Of a stretch of DNA of 64,000 bases, positions 54,022 through 62,640 are shown piece by piece (position 1 is the stretch's first letter; every line of letters begins with the position of its first letter). Source of the stretch: JACKOB01 sp024234575 (lineage in GTDB: Bacteria; Pseudomonadota; Gammaproteobacteria; Pseudomonadales; Oleiphilaceae); NCBI GenBank assembly GCA_051208035.1, contig JBPJFZ010000007.1, forward strand, positions 124,001 through 188,000, in the 5' to 3' direction. Under the pieces are notes generated by a model, which had not been told where the DNA came from, ran no database searches, and was given only the letters and a program-made list of their open reading frames with translations. A program made the position numbers and the translations under genes.

Positions 54022-54927
54022 ATGAAAGAGTATCACCAAGTCGCTTTTATCGGTGTGGGGCTGATGGGAAAGCCGATGGTAGCCAATTTGATTGAAGCCG
54101 GATACCAGCTGAGGTTGTGGAATCGAACGCGAGAGAAAGCCAACTTTTTTGCTGGCAGGGCCTTTATTGCAGAAACCGCGCATGCTGCAGTAAAAGGTGC
54201 CACGATAATCATTACGATGTTAGAGAATGGCTCGGTCGTTGATGACGTTTTATACCAAAGTGGTGCGATAAATGAAGCAAGCGAAGGTAGTATTGTCATT
54301 GATATGAGTTCGATATCGCCAAAGTTGGCCAAAGTACACGCGCATCTGTGCAAAGAGCGAGGCGTGGGCTATCTCGATGCACCTGTGTCAGGGGGAACCG
54401 TTGGTGCGGCGGCCAGAACGCTGTCAATCATGGCGGGCGGCGAAACGCGAGAGTTTAACCGCTGCAAGGATGTGCTGGAAGTGCTAGGGCGGCCAATTCA
54501 TATTGGTCCTGTTGGAACGGGGCAAGTAGCTAAGCTGGCAAATCAGGCCATTGTTGGCATTACCATTGGCGCTGTTAGCGAAGCCCTGCTTTTGGCCGCA
54601 AAGAGTGGTGCAGATCCTGCGGCGGTGCGTGAAGCATTGCTGGGTGGGTTTGCTGGCAGTAAAATTCTCGAGTTGCATGGGCAGAGAATGTTAGACCGTA
54701 ATTTTATACCGGGGGCGACTGCACGGGTGCAACTGAAAGACCTTAGAACCATTTTAGATGAAGCGGAAGACAATGGCCTGCAGTTACCGCTTTCACAGTG
54801 TGTCTATAAAGAGTACGAAGCATTGGTCGCTGCCGGTCATGAAAATGTTGACCATAGCGGGCTGTTGCTGCATATCGAGGCTTTGAATGAATTTATGCTT
54901 GATGCCGGAGCCGTACTAAAAAACTAG
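54022..54927 (+). CDS. NAD(P)-dependent beta-hydroxyacid dehydrogenase (tartronate semialdehyde reductase-like)
   Basis: The product (301 residues) belongs to the 3-hydroxyisobutyrate dehydrogenase family: dinucleotide loop FIGVGLMGKPMVANLIEAGY, substrate motif YLDAPVSGGTVGAAARTLS, catalytic Lys in VAKLANQAIVGITI, and the C-terminal LKDLRTILDEA. The following gene, hydroxypyruvate isomerase, suggests it reduces tartronate semialdehyde to glycerate (GlxR/GarR role), but the family has several close substrates. The start at 54022 is supported by AAGGA; an ATG at 54013 is close by. Confidence 0.85.
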   Translation: MKEYHQVAFIGVGLMGKPMVANLIEAGYQLRLWNRTREKANFFAGRAFIAETAHAAVKGATIIITMLENGSVVDDVLYQSGAINEASEGSIVIDMSSISPKLAKVHAHLCKERGVGYLDAPVSGGTVGAAARTLSIMAGGETREFNRCKDVLEVLGRPIHIGPVGTGQVAKLANQAIVGITIGAVSEALLLAAKSGADPAAVREALLGGFAGSKILELHGQRMLDRNFIPGATARVQLKDLRTILDEAEDNGLQLPLSQCVYKEYEALVAAGHENVDHSGLLLHIEALNEFMLDAGAVLKN

Positions 54928-54944
54928 AATCGGAGAAATTTAAG

Positions 54945-55733
54945 ATGCCAAAATTTGCGGCAAACCTATCCATGCTGTTTACAGAGCTGCCTTTTTTGGA
55001 AAGGTTTTCTGCTGCCAGGCAGGCGGGATTTGATGGTGTAGAGTATCTGTTTCCGTACGACTGGCCTATTTCCGATCTGCAAGACCGCCTGCAAAGAAGT
55101 CAGTTGCAACAAGTCCTTTTCAATCTGCCACCTGGCGACTGGGAAGGTGGAGAGCGTGGTATTGCCTGTCACCCAGACCGGCAAGATGAGTTCCGGTCTG
55201 GGGTTGAGTTGGCGATTAAATACGCAAAAGCACTGGGTTGTTCGCAGCTTAATTGCTTGTCTGGAATTGCGCCGGTTGATGTCGATAAAGCACTTATCGA
55301 ATCAACGTTGGTGCAAAATATAAATTATGCAGCGCAGCGTTTGGCTCGTGAGAACATACGGTTGATGGTCGAAGCGATAAACTCTCGCGTTGATATACCT
55401 AGCTTCTGGCTAGACACAAGCGCAAAGGTCGTTGACTTAATTAAGCGGTTAGGTACAGACAATGCTTATTTACAGTTTGATATTTACCATGCGCAGATTA
55501 TGCATGGCGATATTTTGCGCCATATCAGCAAATACCTGGGCACTATCGGTCATATTCAGTTTGCCGACAATCCTGGTCGCCACGAGCCTGGTACAGGTGA
55601 GCTTAATTTCCGGTCAATATTTAAAGCGTTGGATGAAATGGGTTATAGGGGCTGGGTGAGTGCGGAATATCGGCCAAAATTAACAACCCTAGAGAGTTTG
55701 AGGTGGTTTGACCCTAGTATTACAGCATCGTAA
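54945..55733 (+). CDS. hyi: Hydroxypyruvate isomerase
   Basis: The 262-residue TIM-barrel enzyme would interconvert hydroxypyruvate and tartronate semialdehyde. Family features are NLSMLFTELPFLERFSAARQ at the start, GVEYLFPYDWP, the metal-binding Glu in LMVEAINSRVDIP and the QFADNPGRHEPGTGELN block. It lies 17 bases after the reductase gene, forming a two-gene operon. The glyoxylate carboligase gene gcl, commonly the third member, is not in the window. Confidence 0.92.
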   Translation: MPKFAANLSMLFTELPFLERFSAARQAGFDGVEYLFPYDWPISDLQDRLQRSQLQQVLFNLPPGDWEGGERGIACHPDRQDEFRSGVELAIKYAKALGCSQLNCLSGIAPVDVDKALIESTLVQNINYAAQRLARENIRLMVEAINSRVDIPSFWLDTSAKVVDLIKRLGTDNAYLQFDIYHAQIMHGDILRHISKYLGTIGHIQFADNPGRHEPGTGELNFRSIFKALDEMGYRGWVSAEYRPKLTTLESLRWFDPSITAS

Positions 55734-55812
55734 TTTGCGCGCAGACATCCATCACTTAAGCTGTAGATTCTTCTCACACGTAATAAAGTAACCCTTTACC
55801 GAGGTAGCATAA

Positions 55813-56619
55813 ATGAGTTGGTGGGGCAAAGTTCTGGGTGGAGCTTTCGGCTTTGCGGCAGGGGGGCCGTTGGGTGCACTTTTAGGTGCAGCCCTTGGTC
55901 ACAGCTTCGATAAAGGTGTTAATCAATCTTCACTTGGTTGGGATGAAGGCAGCCAGGAGAGAATACAGACATCGTTCTTTACGGCTACTTTTTCTGTTAT
56001 GGGGCATATTGCCAAGGCTGATGGCAAGGTAACCCGGGATGAGATAAAACTGGCAGAAGAAATTATTCGCCAGATGAACCTGAATGACGAACAGGCGAAG
56101 GCGGCGAAAGCTTTATTTGTTGAAGGGAAGGCCGATGACTTTGATTTGTTGTCTGTCGTCAATCAATTCCGCCAGGAGTGCCACCGTCGAGTTAATCTCA
56201 TTCGAATGTTTCTGGAAATTCAGATTGGTACGGCGTTAGCGGATGGTGAGCTGCACCCTACAGAGCATCATATCTTGCAGACCATTTCAGAAAACTTAGG
56301 CATAGGGCGCTTCGACTTCGATCGTATTCTGGCCATGGTTATCGCGCAAAGACGTTTCACTGCAGATGGTTTTCGGCAATCATCCGCGGGAGTGCCGCCT
56401 ACGCGTGACCATCTCAAAGAAGCTTATCAGGCGCTGGGTGTGTCGCCTCAGGTATCGGATGCTGAAGTTAAGAAAGCGTATCGGCGTCTACTTAGCCAGC
56501 ATCACCCGGATAAGCTTGTCGCGAAGGGCTTACCGGAAGAAATGATGAAATTAGCGAACGAGAAAACTCATGAAATACGAGCGGCTTATGAGTTGATCAT
56601 GAAGGCGAGAAAAGATTAA
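55813..56619 (+). CDS. djlA: Co-chaperone DjlA
   Basis: The 268-residue membrane-anchored J-protein has a Gly/Ala-rich N-terminal membrane helix (WWGKVLGGAFGFAAGGPLGA), a TerB-like helical middle domain (about residues 55-170) and a C-terminal DnaJ domain with the essential HPD tripeptide (QHHPDKLV). In Escherichia coli DjlA dimerises through its helix and stimulates DnaK in capsule signalling. Length and domain order match the family. Confidence 0.95.
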   Translation: MSWWGKVLGGAFGFAAGGPLGALLGAALGHSFDKGVNQSSLGWDEGSQERIQTSFFTATFSVMGHIAKADGKVTRDEIKLAEEIIRQMNLNDEQAKAAKALFVEGKADDFDLLSVVNQFRQECHRRVNLIRMFLEIQIGTALADGELHPTEHHILQTISENLGIGRFDFDRILAMVIAQRRFTADGFRQSSAGVPPTRDHLKEAYQALGVSPQVSDAEVKKAYRRLLSQHHPDKLVAKGLPEEMMKLANEKTHEIRAAYELIMKARKD

Positions 56620-56665
56620 TTTTTCTTCCAAAACCATAAATTGTCAGACTATGTTGGTGCTATAA

Positions 56666-57343
56666 ATGCGAATATTAGTGATAGAAGATGACCAGGAAGT
56701 TGGAAATTATCTGGTGAAAGGGCTGAAAGAAAGTGATCACGTAGTTGATTATGCCGCAGATGGAAAAGAAGGCTTTATGCTAGCGGCGAGTGAAAATTAT
56801 GACGTAATGATCATTGATAGAATGCTGCCTGGAATGGATGGCCTGAGTATTATCAAAGGTGTGCGGGCAGCAGGCAACCAGACGCCGGTGCTTATTCTAA
56901 GCGCTTTGGGTGAAGTGGATGACCGTGTCGAGGGGTTACGAGGTGGTGGTGATGATTATCTTACCAAGCCTTTTTCATTTTCCGAGTTGCTGGCGCGGTT
57001 GGAAGTTTTGGTTCGACGTGCGAAACAATCCAGTGAAACTGAAACAGAACTGCATGTAGCTGATCTGGAAATGGATTTGCTGGCGAGAACAGTGAAGCGA
57101 AAAGGTGAAGAAATTGATCTTCAACCAAGAGAGTTTCGTCTTCTCGAGTATTTGGTGCGTCACGCAGGGCAAGTCGTTACCCGCACAATGCTGCTGGAAA
57201 ATGTCTGGGATTATCATTTCGATCCGCAAACCAACGTAATCGATGTGCACATAAGCCGCTTGCGCTCGAAGATTGACAAAGGATTTGATAGTCCTTTGCT
57301 GCATACTGTTCGCGGGGCTGGATACTCATTACGTGAAAGTTAA
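56666..57343 (+). CDS. OmpR-family response regulator
   Basis: The 225-residue regulator has a receiver domain with the acidic pair in VIEDDQEVG, phospho-Asp in MIIDRMLPGMDG and Lys in YLTKPFSFSE. The C-terminal winged helix binds DNA (LQPREFRLLEYLVRHAGQV and NVIDVHISRLRSKID). Its partner kinase gene overlaps its end. The target genes are unknown. Similarity in overall pattern is to the CopR/QseB group, but this does not fix the signal. Confidence 0.93.
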   Translation: MRILVIEDDQEVGNYLVKGLKESDHVVDYAADGKEGFMLAASENYDVMIIDRMLPGMDGLSIIKGVRAAGNQTPVLILSALGEVDDRVEGLRGGGDDYLTKPFSFSELLARLEVLVRRAKQSSETETELHVADLEMDLLARTVKRKGEEIDLQPREFRLLEYLVRHAGQVVTRTMLLENVWDYHFDPQTNVIDVHISRLRSKIDKGFDSPLLHTVRGAGYSLRES

Positions 57344-58781
57344 TCGCCTGATCAGGACATCGACGTTTCAGTTAGCGCTGGTTTATATGGCGTTGTTTGC
57401 CACATCTGTGTTCATTTTGCTTGGGTTTATATACTGGGCAACAGCCGGTTACATGGCTGATCAGACGGATGAGACGATTGAGGCCGAAGTGTTGGGTTTG
57501 GCGGAGCAATACCAGCGTCATGGGCTGAATGGCCTCGTCAGTGTGATCAGGGAGCGGGTAAACAGAGATCCCAATGGTAAGTCAATCTACCTTTTTACTG
57601 CCCGTAATCAGGTAAAGCTAGCAGGTAACCTTGATCAGTGGCCGGCCGAAGTTCTTGAAAAAGACGGATGGATAAACTTTATTATTCCCGGTGGTAAAAA
57701 CGCAACAGGTAAAAGGCTAATCCGGGGGCGGGTTTTTATTGTCCAGCGAGAGTTGAGTTTATTGGTTGGCCGTGATGTAGAAGAGCTCATGACCGTGAAG
57801 CGGCTGATTGAAAGAGCTTTTACCTGGGGTATGGCGATGACTTTGGCCCTGGCGTTAATTGGTGGTCTGATGATGACCCGCAGCACTGTGCGGCGAATTG
57901 AAATGATTAACGCAACAAGCCGGCGGATCATGAATGGCAACCTCGGATTGCGTATTCCTACACGAGGAACCCACGATGATTTTGACCAGTTGGCTGAAAA
58001 TCTTAACCTCATGCTCGATAGAATTGTGCAATTAATGGAAGGTGTTCGTCATGTATCCGACAATATTGCACATGACCTGAAGACGCCTTTGACCAGATTA
58101 AAAAACCAGCTGGAGACGACACTTTTGGTTGTGAAGTCACCGGAGGGGCAGGAGCAAGTGAGCAAAGCCTTGGCAGAGGCAGATCAAATGCTGGGCACCT
58201 TTAATGCACTGTTGCGAATTGCCCGACTGGAATCGGGGGGCAAACTCTCACATGCCGTCGATGTAAATCTGCAAAGCTTAATTGAAGATGCTGTTGATTT
58301 TTACGAAGTGTTAGCAGAAGAAAAGCAGCAAAGTATTCATTTTATTGTCGAAGGGAACTGTACGGTATGGGGTGATAAAGACTTATTGTTTCAAGCAGTC
58401 AGTAATTTAATAGATAACGCCATTAAATATACCCAGGTTGGTGGGCGAGTTGATATCTCCCTTAAATCGGATGAGGCTTGTTCGTTAGTAACTTTATCTG
58501 TTGGGGATAATGGTATTGGCATTCCTGCTGAAGAGCGTGACAAAGTGTTTCAGCGATTTTACAGGGTGGCGAAAAGCAGATCAGAGCCCGGAAATGGTCT
58601 AGGATTAAGTCTGGTTGCTGCAATATTTGATTTGCACGAAGCATCTATATCATTACACGACAATCAGCCAGGATTGCGTGTAGAGATAAGTTTTAAGGTA
58701 AAAAAATCAGAAAAAAATCGCTTGGTTGGTAAGAAGGCTGTCGGTACTAATACGCTTGAGATACTGCCAGCGAAGAAGTGA
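57333..58781 (+). CDS. Membrane sensor histidine kinase
   Basis: The kinase (482 residues from a GTG at 57333, which overlaps the regulator stop) has a first membrane helix (LALVYMALFATSVFILLGFI), a periplasmic sensor of about 120 residues, a second helix (WGMAMTLALALIGGLMM), a HAMP domain, and the catalytic core: H box NIAHDLKTPLTRLK, N box NLIDNAIKYTQ, G1 VGDNGIGIP and G2 GNGLGLSLV. A longer frame from 57273 would overlap the regulator by 71 bases and adds no family-like sequence. The signal is unknown. Confidence 0.92.
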   Translation: MKVNRLIRTSTFQLALVYMALFATSVFILLGFIYWATAGYMADQTDETIEAEVLGLAEQYQRHGLNGLVSVIRERVNRDPNGKSIYLFTARNQVKLAGNLDQWPAEVLEKDGWINFIIPGGKNATGKRLIRGRVFIVQRELSLLVGRDVEELMTVKRLIERAFTWGMAMTLALALIGGLMMTRSTVRRIEMINATSRRIMNGNLGLRIPTRGTHDDFDQLAENLNLMLDRIVQLMEGVRHVSDNIAHDLKTPLTRLKNQLETTLLVVKSPEGQEQVSKALAEADQMLGTFNALLRIARLESGGKLSHAVDVNLQSLIEDAVDFYEVLAEEKQQSIHFIVEGNCTVWGDKDLLFQAVSNLIDNAIKYTQVGGRVDISLKSDEACSLVTLSVGDNGIGIPAEERDKVFQRFYRVAKSRSEPGNGLGLSLVAAIFDLHEASISLHDNQPGLRVEISFKVKKSEKNRLVGKKAVGTNTLEILPAKK

Positions 58782-58812
58782 AAGGAAAGTCCACGAGGTG
58801 GGCTTTCCTTTT
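58781..58812 (+). terminator. Intrinsic terminator of the two-component operon
   Basis: A long near-perfect stem (aaaggaaag-tccac / gtggg-ctttccttt) begins at the kinase stop codon and ends in a T-rich stretch. The A/T symmetry may also end transcription of the convergent small gene. Confidence 0.8.
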
Positions 58813-58820
58813 AGTGTAAA

Positions 58821-59120
58821 TTACTTACCCAGTAACCCTTTAACAGACGTCAATGCCGCTTTTGCTGGAGTGAGAGCAAAGTTGACGGTATCAGTAACGG
58901 TGTTTTCAATTTTAGCAATCAGGCGTTCTGCCTGAACTTTTCTTGCATCGATACGGGCTTGAATACTGTCCAGTTCGCCTTTCATTTTGGTTTGCTCATT
59001 CAGCACAAAAGCAATACAAGTATGGCGGTTGAATTGGTCGGTAATACCCATTTCGCCCAATTGAAAGCCGATGTTGTCCAGCTGAGATAATGCCTTATCG
59101 GCTAGCTTATTTAATTTCAT
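58821..59120 (-). CDS. Small helical protein of unknown function
   Basis: The 99-residue product is predicted to be all-helical, with a coiled-coil stretch in the middle (NEQTKMKGELDSIQARIDARK) and a weakly amphipathic C-terminus (TPAKAALTSVKGLLGK). A strong AAAGGGG ribosome-binding site supports translation. Its size and helical nature would fit a granule-associated or adaptor protein, yet no family signature is visible, so I leave the function open. It stands alone, convergent with the kinase gene. Confidence 0.75.
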   Translation of the reverse strand: MKLNKLADKALSQLDNIGFQLGEMGITDQFNRHTCIAFVLNEQTKMKGELDSIQARIDARKVQAERLIAKIENTVTDTVNFALTPAKAALTSVKGLLGK

Positions 59121-59299
59121 ATATTGGCCCCTTTAATTCGAGTCGGTCGTGAACAGTTTTGATTGCCTGTTTACGACGATTTAGCATGTAAAATTAGTTC
59201 AAAAAATGATCGGAAACGATACAGATGAAATTTAGAAAGAACAACCTAAATTTTGCATAGTTATCGTCTTTAAGCTTAAAGAAGATTTTATGTATTTAT

Positions 59300-59480
59300 T
59301 AAAAAGAGGTAATCGCCAAGACATGTTTTGGATAGGTTTGCTGCTTTAGTATTTGTGTTACCAAAGCAGCAATAGCGGGAGAGTAGCGATTGCGTCGTTG
59401 GTACTGTGCTTACTAAGTTTAGGTTATTGTTCCCTCCAAATGGTATTAACCGCGCCCCGCTAGATAAGTGGGGCTTTTTT
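59300..59480 (+). ncRNA. Candidate small RNA ending in an intrinsic terminator
   Basis: A perfect 10-bp stem (ttgctgcttt / aaagcagcaa, 15-base loop), about 80 bases of unpaired-looking sequence and a terminal GC-rich hairpin followed by eight T residues give the layout of a bacterial small RNA. The 5' end is not defined. A leader of greB with an attenuator is the main alternative. Confidence 0.3.
59452..59480 (+). terminator. Intrinsic terminator-like hairpin before greB
   Basis: The stem gccccgct / agtggggc (one mismatch) is followed by ttttttttat. No protein-coding gene on the plus strand lies directly upstream, so it ends either an unannotated RNA or an attenuated greB leader. Confidence 0.75.
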
Positions 59481-59564
59481 TTATCTAAAACATGTAAAAT
59501 TTGATAGATTAAGCTTCTATATTCATTTATATACCGAGCAATTCGGTTGCTAAAAAGAGATATT

Positions 59565-60062
59565 ATGTCCCGTTATCGCCCCCCAAGAATTCCAGGCTCC
59601 AAATATATTACTCCGGAAGGGGAAAAAACTTTGCGTGATGAACTGCATTATCTTTGGAAGGTAAAGCGGCCTGAGGTCACACAGGCAGTATCTGACGCAG
59701 CCAAACAGGGGGATCGTTCTGAGAATGCAGAATATATTTATGGCAAGAAGCAATTGCGAGAAATTGATAGCAGGGTGCGCTTTTTGACAAAAAGGCTAGA
59801 AAATATGGTGGTGGTGAATACGCGGCCAGATGATGTCACTAAAGTTTATTTTGGAGCTTGGGTTTCTTTGGAAGATGAGCAAGGGGAGATAAATCAGTTT
59901 CGTCTAGTCGGGCCAGACGAAATTGATTTGTCGAAAGGTTATGTCAGTATTGATTCACCGGTTGGCAGGGCGTTGCTGGGTAAGCGTGTTGATGACGAGG
60001 TACTGGTGCATGTTGGGGCCGCAGAGCGGTCTTGGTATATTGTAGCAGTGGAGTATCGATGA
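59565..60062 (+). CDS. greB: Transcription elongation factor GreB
   Basis: The 165-residue factor rescues backtracked RNA polymerase by stimulating transcript cleavage. The N-terminal coiled coil has the tip acidic residues in KQGDRSENAEYIYGKKQLRE, and the C-terminal globular domain (SIDSPVGRALLGKRVDDEV) is typical. The start MSRYRPPRI and the basic patch identify GreB rather than GreA. ATG at 59565, with AAGAGA upstream, is preferred to 59547. Confidence 0.96.
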   Translation: MSRYRPPRIPGSKYITPEGEKTLRDELHYLWKVKRPEVTQAVSDAAKQGDRSENAEYIYGKKQLREIDSRVRFLTKRLENMVVVNTRPDDVTKVYFGAWVSLEDEQGEINQFRLVGPDEIDLSKGYVSIDSPVGRALLGKRVDDEVLVHVGAAERSWYIVAVEYR

Positions 60063-60288
60063 TGAGATATATTAGTAAGAGGTATATGCTTAGTACAAAA
60101 AGGCTTTGTTTAGAATTATTGATAGCTTTCTGAATTTTCAACGCAAACCTCGCTCCTCATTTTTATATTTGTGTGAGAAATGTCTCAAATATGATAAAAA
60201 CAGGGCGATTGTGGACGATTGTTTGATTAGTGAACAATGAATTGAATTACACTATAAAGAATTACTGTGGTAATAAGGATGTATAGCC

Positions 60289-60696
60289 ATGAAAAATATA
60301 TTTATTAATAATTGTATAGCGATGGCGTTGTTTACTTTTATGAGTGCTTCTTCTGCTATTGCCGAGACAGGGTTGGTTCATAAAGAAAAATCTACAATTG
60401 ACAGCTTTCCTCTTCAGGCGCTTGAACAGGACGACTTGTCAGCAGCGGTTATTTCTGGAGGCCTTGAGCCAACAAGTGCAGGAGAGAGTACTGTTACTTA
60501 CACGCCAGGTCTTGAGGACCAGCTGGATCTGGAAGTGCGTGACAAGCAAACAGATTTAGGCCGGTCTGAAGTGCCTATTACCTTCAACTTTCGTGAGCCT
60601 AGAGTTGTTCCTGGTGTTACTTTTACTCAGTCTAACGAAATTTTGGGCGGTAATCGTACGTACCACTCCTATGATACAACTATATCAACACGTTAG
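60289..60696 (+). CDS. Small exported protein of unknown function
   Basis: The 135-residue product has a clear Sec signal peptide (MKNIFINNCIAMALFTFM, cleavage near SAIA-ET). The mature part is polar and acidic, without Cys, and ends with Thr/Ser/Tyr-rich sequence; it is probably periplasmic or secreted. An AAGGATG site precedes the start. I recognise no family. The 226 bases upstream are AT-rich and should hold its own promoter, suggesting single-gene regulation. Confidence 0.7.
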   Translation: MKNIFINNCIAMALFTFMSASSAIAETGLVHKEKSTIDSFPLQALEQDDLSAAVISGGLEPTSAGESTVTYTPGLEDQLDLEVRDKQTDLGRSEVPITFNFREPRVVPGVTFTQSNEILGGNRTYHSYDTTISTR

Positions 60697-60728
60697 AAAA
60701 ACGAAGCCACTTTAGTACGTGGCTTCGT
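60696..60728 (-). terminator. Intrinsic terminator of the 60747-61184 gene
   Basis: A perfect 10-bp stem (acgaagccac / gtggcttcgt) with an 8-base loop is followed on the minus strand by a T-run (tttttc). It lies 19 bases beyond the minus-strand stop codon and also right after the convergent exported-protein gene. Confidence 0.8.
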
Positions 60729-60746
60729 GGTGACTATTTACCGTAT

Positions 60747-61184
60747 TTATCTTGCCTGTGCATCATTTTTGGTTTCGAAGAGAAGCCTGCCTAACCCATA
60801 GCCGCCTAGACAAGAGAGCACTGCGCCTGTCAGGAAGTATGTGACGGGCCATTGGGTCATCGTAAAACTAGTAGCAACAGGCGCCATATTAAGGGTGACC
60901 AACTTAGCAACCAGACCTAACGTGATAAATGACAACATCACAGTGCTTAAGGTGGCCTCTCGACTAGACAGTCTGCCAACGACGATTACGTCGAGCAACA
61001 CGCCTAATACAGCACCCATACCGATACCGCCAATGCCCACCATCCAGATGAACTGCGCCAGCAACTGCTCGTTTGTACCGGGAAGCCACGCGAATAAGAT
61101 AAAGTTTATTAGTTCCAGCGCCACTGCCATGCCGATTGCATATGACAAGGGTCGTGTAAACATCAATCGGGTTTGTTCGTTCAT
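60747..61184 (-). CDS. Four-helix inner-membrane protein of unknown function
   Basis: The 145-residue product (start MNEQTRLMF, set by AAGGAGA upstream) has four hydrophobic segments, including PLSYAIGMAVALELINFILF, a Gly-rich helix (VGIGGIGMGAVLGVLLDVIV) and a C-terminal one with GAVLSCLGGYGLGRLLF. No charged motif or known domain is visible. It is a single gene with its own terminator. Confidence 0.75.
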   Translation of the reverse strand: MNEQTRLMFTRPLSYAIGMAVALELINFILFAWLPGTNEQLLAQFIWMVGIGGIGMGAVLGVLLDVIVVGRLSSREATLSTVMLSFITLGLVAKLVTLNMAPVATSFTMTQWPVTYFLTGAVLSCLGGYGLGRLLFETKNDAQAR

Positions 61185-61353
61185 TTGAAGTCTCCTTTTT
61201 GTGACTCGTGTCACAATAGTGCTACAGCTAGCCTAGGTACTTCATACTAATTTTGAATGGTTTTGACTGAGATGTGGGGGGCGTTGCGTGAATGTAATAA
61301 CTAAGAAATCAGGCGAGTCTATTCAGATATAGTCTCGCCCGACTGGCGGCTGG

Positions 61354-61734
61354 CTATAGCTGAATTTTTCCGCCACCTGGAATGCCACCGCCATTGCTGC
61401 CAGGAATAACGATTGATGAGGCTTGTTGACGGCGCATTTCTTTAAGCTCTTCGATGGTCCTTTCCATCGCCGCTTTGGCGCCATCCGAAAACTCTGCAAC
61501 TGCTGCGGATAAGCTTTTCGCTTCGATCTCGAAAGAAAGTGGCAGGGCGCCCGCCGGTGTCATCATTTGCGCCTGGCCGAAATAAAGTACCGGGCGCGAA
61601 CTGTCTTTTTCGCCTTCAGCTGTTACCGGTGTCATGCGCCGGATTGTACCTACTTTTTGGTCGGTAAAAACTTCTTCTAAATAAAGTGCATTGACGTCCA
61701 TTTTGCCTTCAGGCGAATCATTTTGCTCAAACAT
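61354..61734 (-). CDS. Conserved small soluble protein of unknown function
   Basis: The 126-residue product lacks signal peptide and membrane segments. It begins with an acidic stretch, contains a central beta-rich part (VGTIRRMTPVTAEG, PVLYFGQAQMMTPAGALPL) and a helical region with a Gly/Pro-rich tail (GSNGGGIPGGGKIQL). I believe uncharacterised homologues exist in pseudomonads, judged by style of sequence rather than a named family. It lies 76 bases downstream of the MscS gene on the same strand and might share its transcript. Confidence 0.75.
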   Translation of the reverse strand: MFEQNDSPEGKMDVNALYLEEVFTDQKVGTIRRMTPVTAEGEKDSSRPVLYFGQAQMMTPAGALPLSFEIEAKSLSAAVAEFSDGAKAAMERTIEELKEMRRQQASSIVIPGSNGGGIPGGGKIQL

Positions 61735-61809
61735 AGTTTACTCGCATTGGTTTAATGAAAAAGTTAAACCGCAAATTGTACCCTATAAATTTCAGATTCT
61801 CTCGTTGAT

Positions 61810-62640
61810 CTAAGCGTTCGCGTTAATTGCCTTGTAGCGAATGGCTGGTCTGGGTATTTCGCGTTCGTGGAACAATCTTGTGGTTCGTAAAACAATGTCT
61901 GTTTGAAGATCTTTTTCATGGTGCGTATCGAAAACGTAGGCTTTGGCTCGTATTCTAATGGCAAGCTGTTCGCCGATGATTTCTTCGGTCACTGAAAAAC
62001 CGACAGGCTTTTTTAGAAAGACAAAGCGACTAGTGATGATAACTTCTCTAATTAAGTTAATTGCTTCGCTGATGTCGGCATTGAGTGCGAGATGGAAATC
62101 CGTTACTACCATCATGTCGAGAGCGCCAGCATTGCCGGAGGCGACGACTTCTGTGATGAAACGGGAGTTGGGAATGGTTACCAGATTATCGTCCAATGTT
62201 TGCAGGCGGACGGAGCGGAGCCCAATGCTGACAATCTCTCCGTAGACATCGCCAAAGCTAACTTTGTCACCCGCCTGAAAAGGTTTCTCGAAAAGTAGAA
62301 GAAAACCGGCCACAACCGACGCAGCAACATCCTTTAAAGCAATACCCATGGCGACAGCGATGGAACCACCCGCTGCGATCATGAACTCTTTTGGTGGCTG
62401 AATGATGCTGATAACAAGGCCAACTCCTCCGAATATATAGATAGAAAAAGTAAGCAATGTACTGAACTGTAATATCAAAAAGCGCTGTGTGGTGAAGCGA
62501 AGCATTAACCGTTCAGCAAGCAGACGAATTAAGAAGTTAACTGACCAGAGCCCTACTCCTGCAACGAGCAGAAGTAAAAGCTTATAAACATCAAACAGGT
62601 TGGCAAGAGAAGTTATATCACTCACGATTTCATTATTCAT
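61810..62640 (-). CDS. Small MscS-family mechanosensitive channel
   Basis: This 276-residue protein is of ordinary MscS length. Three hydrophobic segments (about residues 15-100), the pore helix pattern AMGIALKDVAASVVAGFLLL, FEKPFQAGDKVSF and VTIPNSRFI of the beta domain identify the family. Its start overlaps the upstream ATPase gene by eight bases (ATGAATAA), so the two are probably translated together. That pairing suggests a gated channel controlled by the ATPase, which is an inference only. It is unlike the longer MscS-type gene at the left edge. Confidence 0.93.
   Translation of the reverse strand: MNNEIVSDITSLANLFDVYKLLLLLVAGVGLWSVNFLIRLLAERLMLRFTTQRFLILQFSTLLTFSIYIFGGVGLVISIIQPPKEFMIAAGGSIAVAMGIALKDVAASVVAGFLLLFEKPFQAGDKVSFGDVYGEIVSIGLRSVRLQTLDDNLVTIPNSRFITEVVASGNAGALDMMVVTDFHLALNADISEAINLIREVIITSRFVFLKKPVGFSVTEEIIGEQLAIRIRAKAYVFDTHHEKDLQTDIVLRTTRLFHEREIPRPAIRYKAINANA

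Larger units (their letters stand above)
59121..59564. other. Structured intergenic region with hairpins upstream of greB
   Basis: This 444-base AT-rich gap carries no open frame of note. It does hold a perfect 10-bp hairpin (59338-59347 with 59363-59372) and a terminator-like hairpin with T-run at 59452-59480. Both lie well before the greB ribosome-binding site, so a separate short transcript is possible. Confidence 0.5.
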
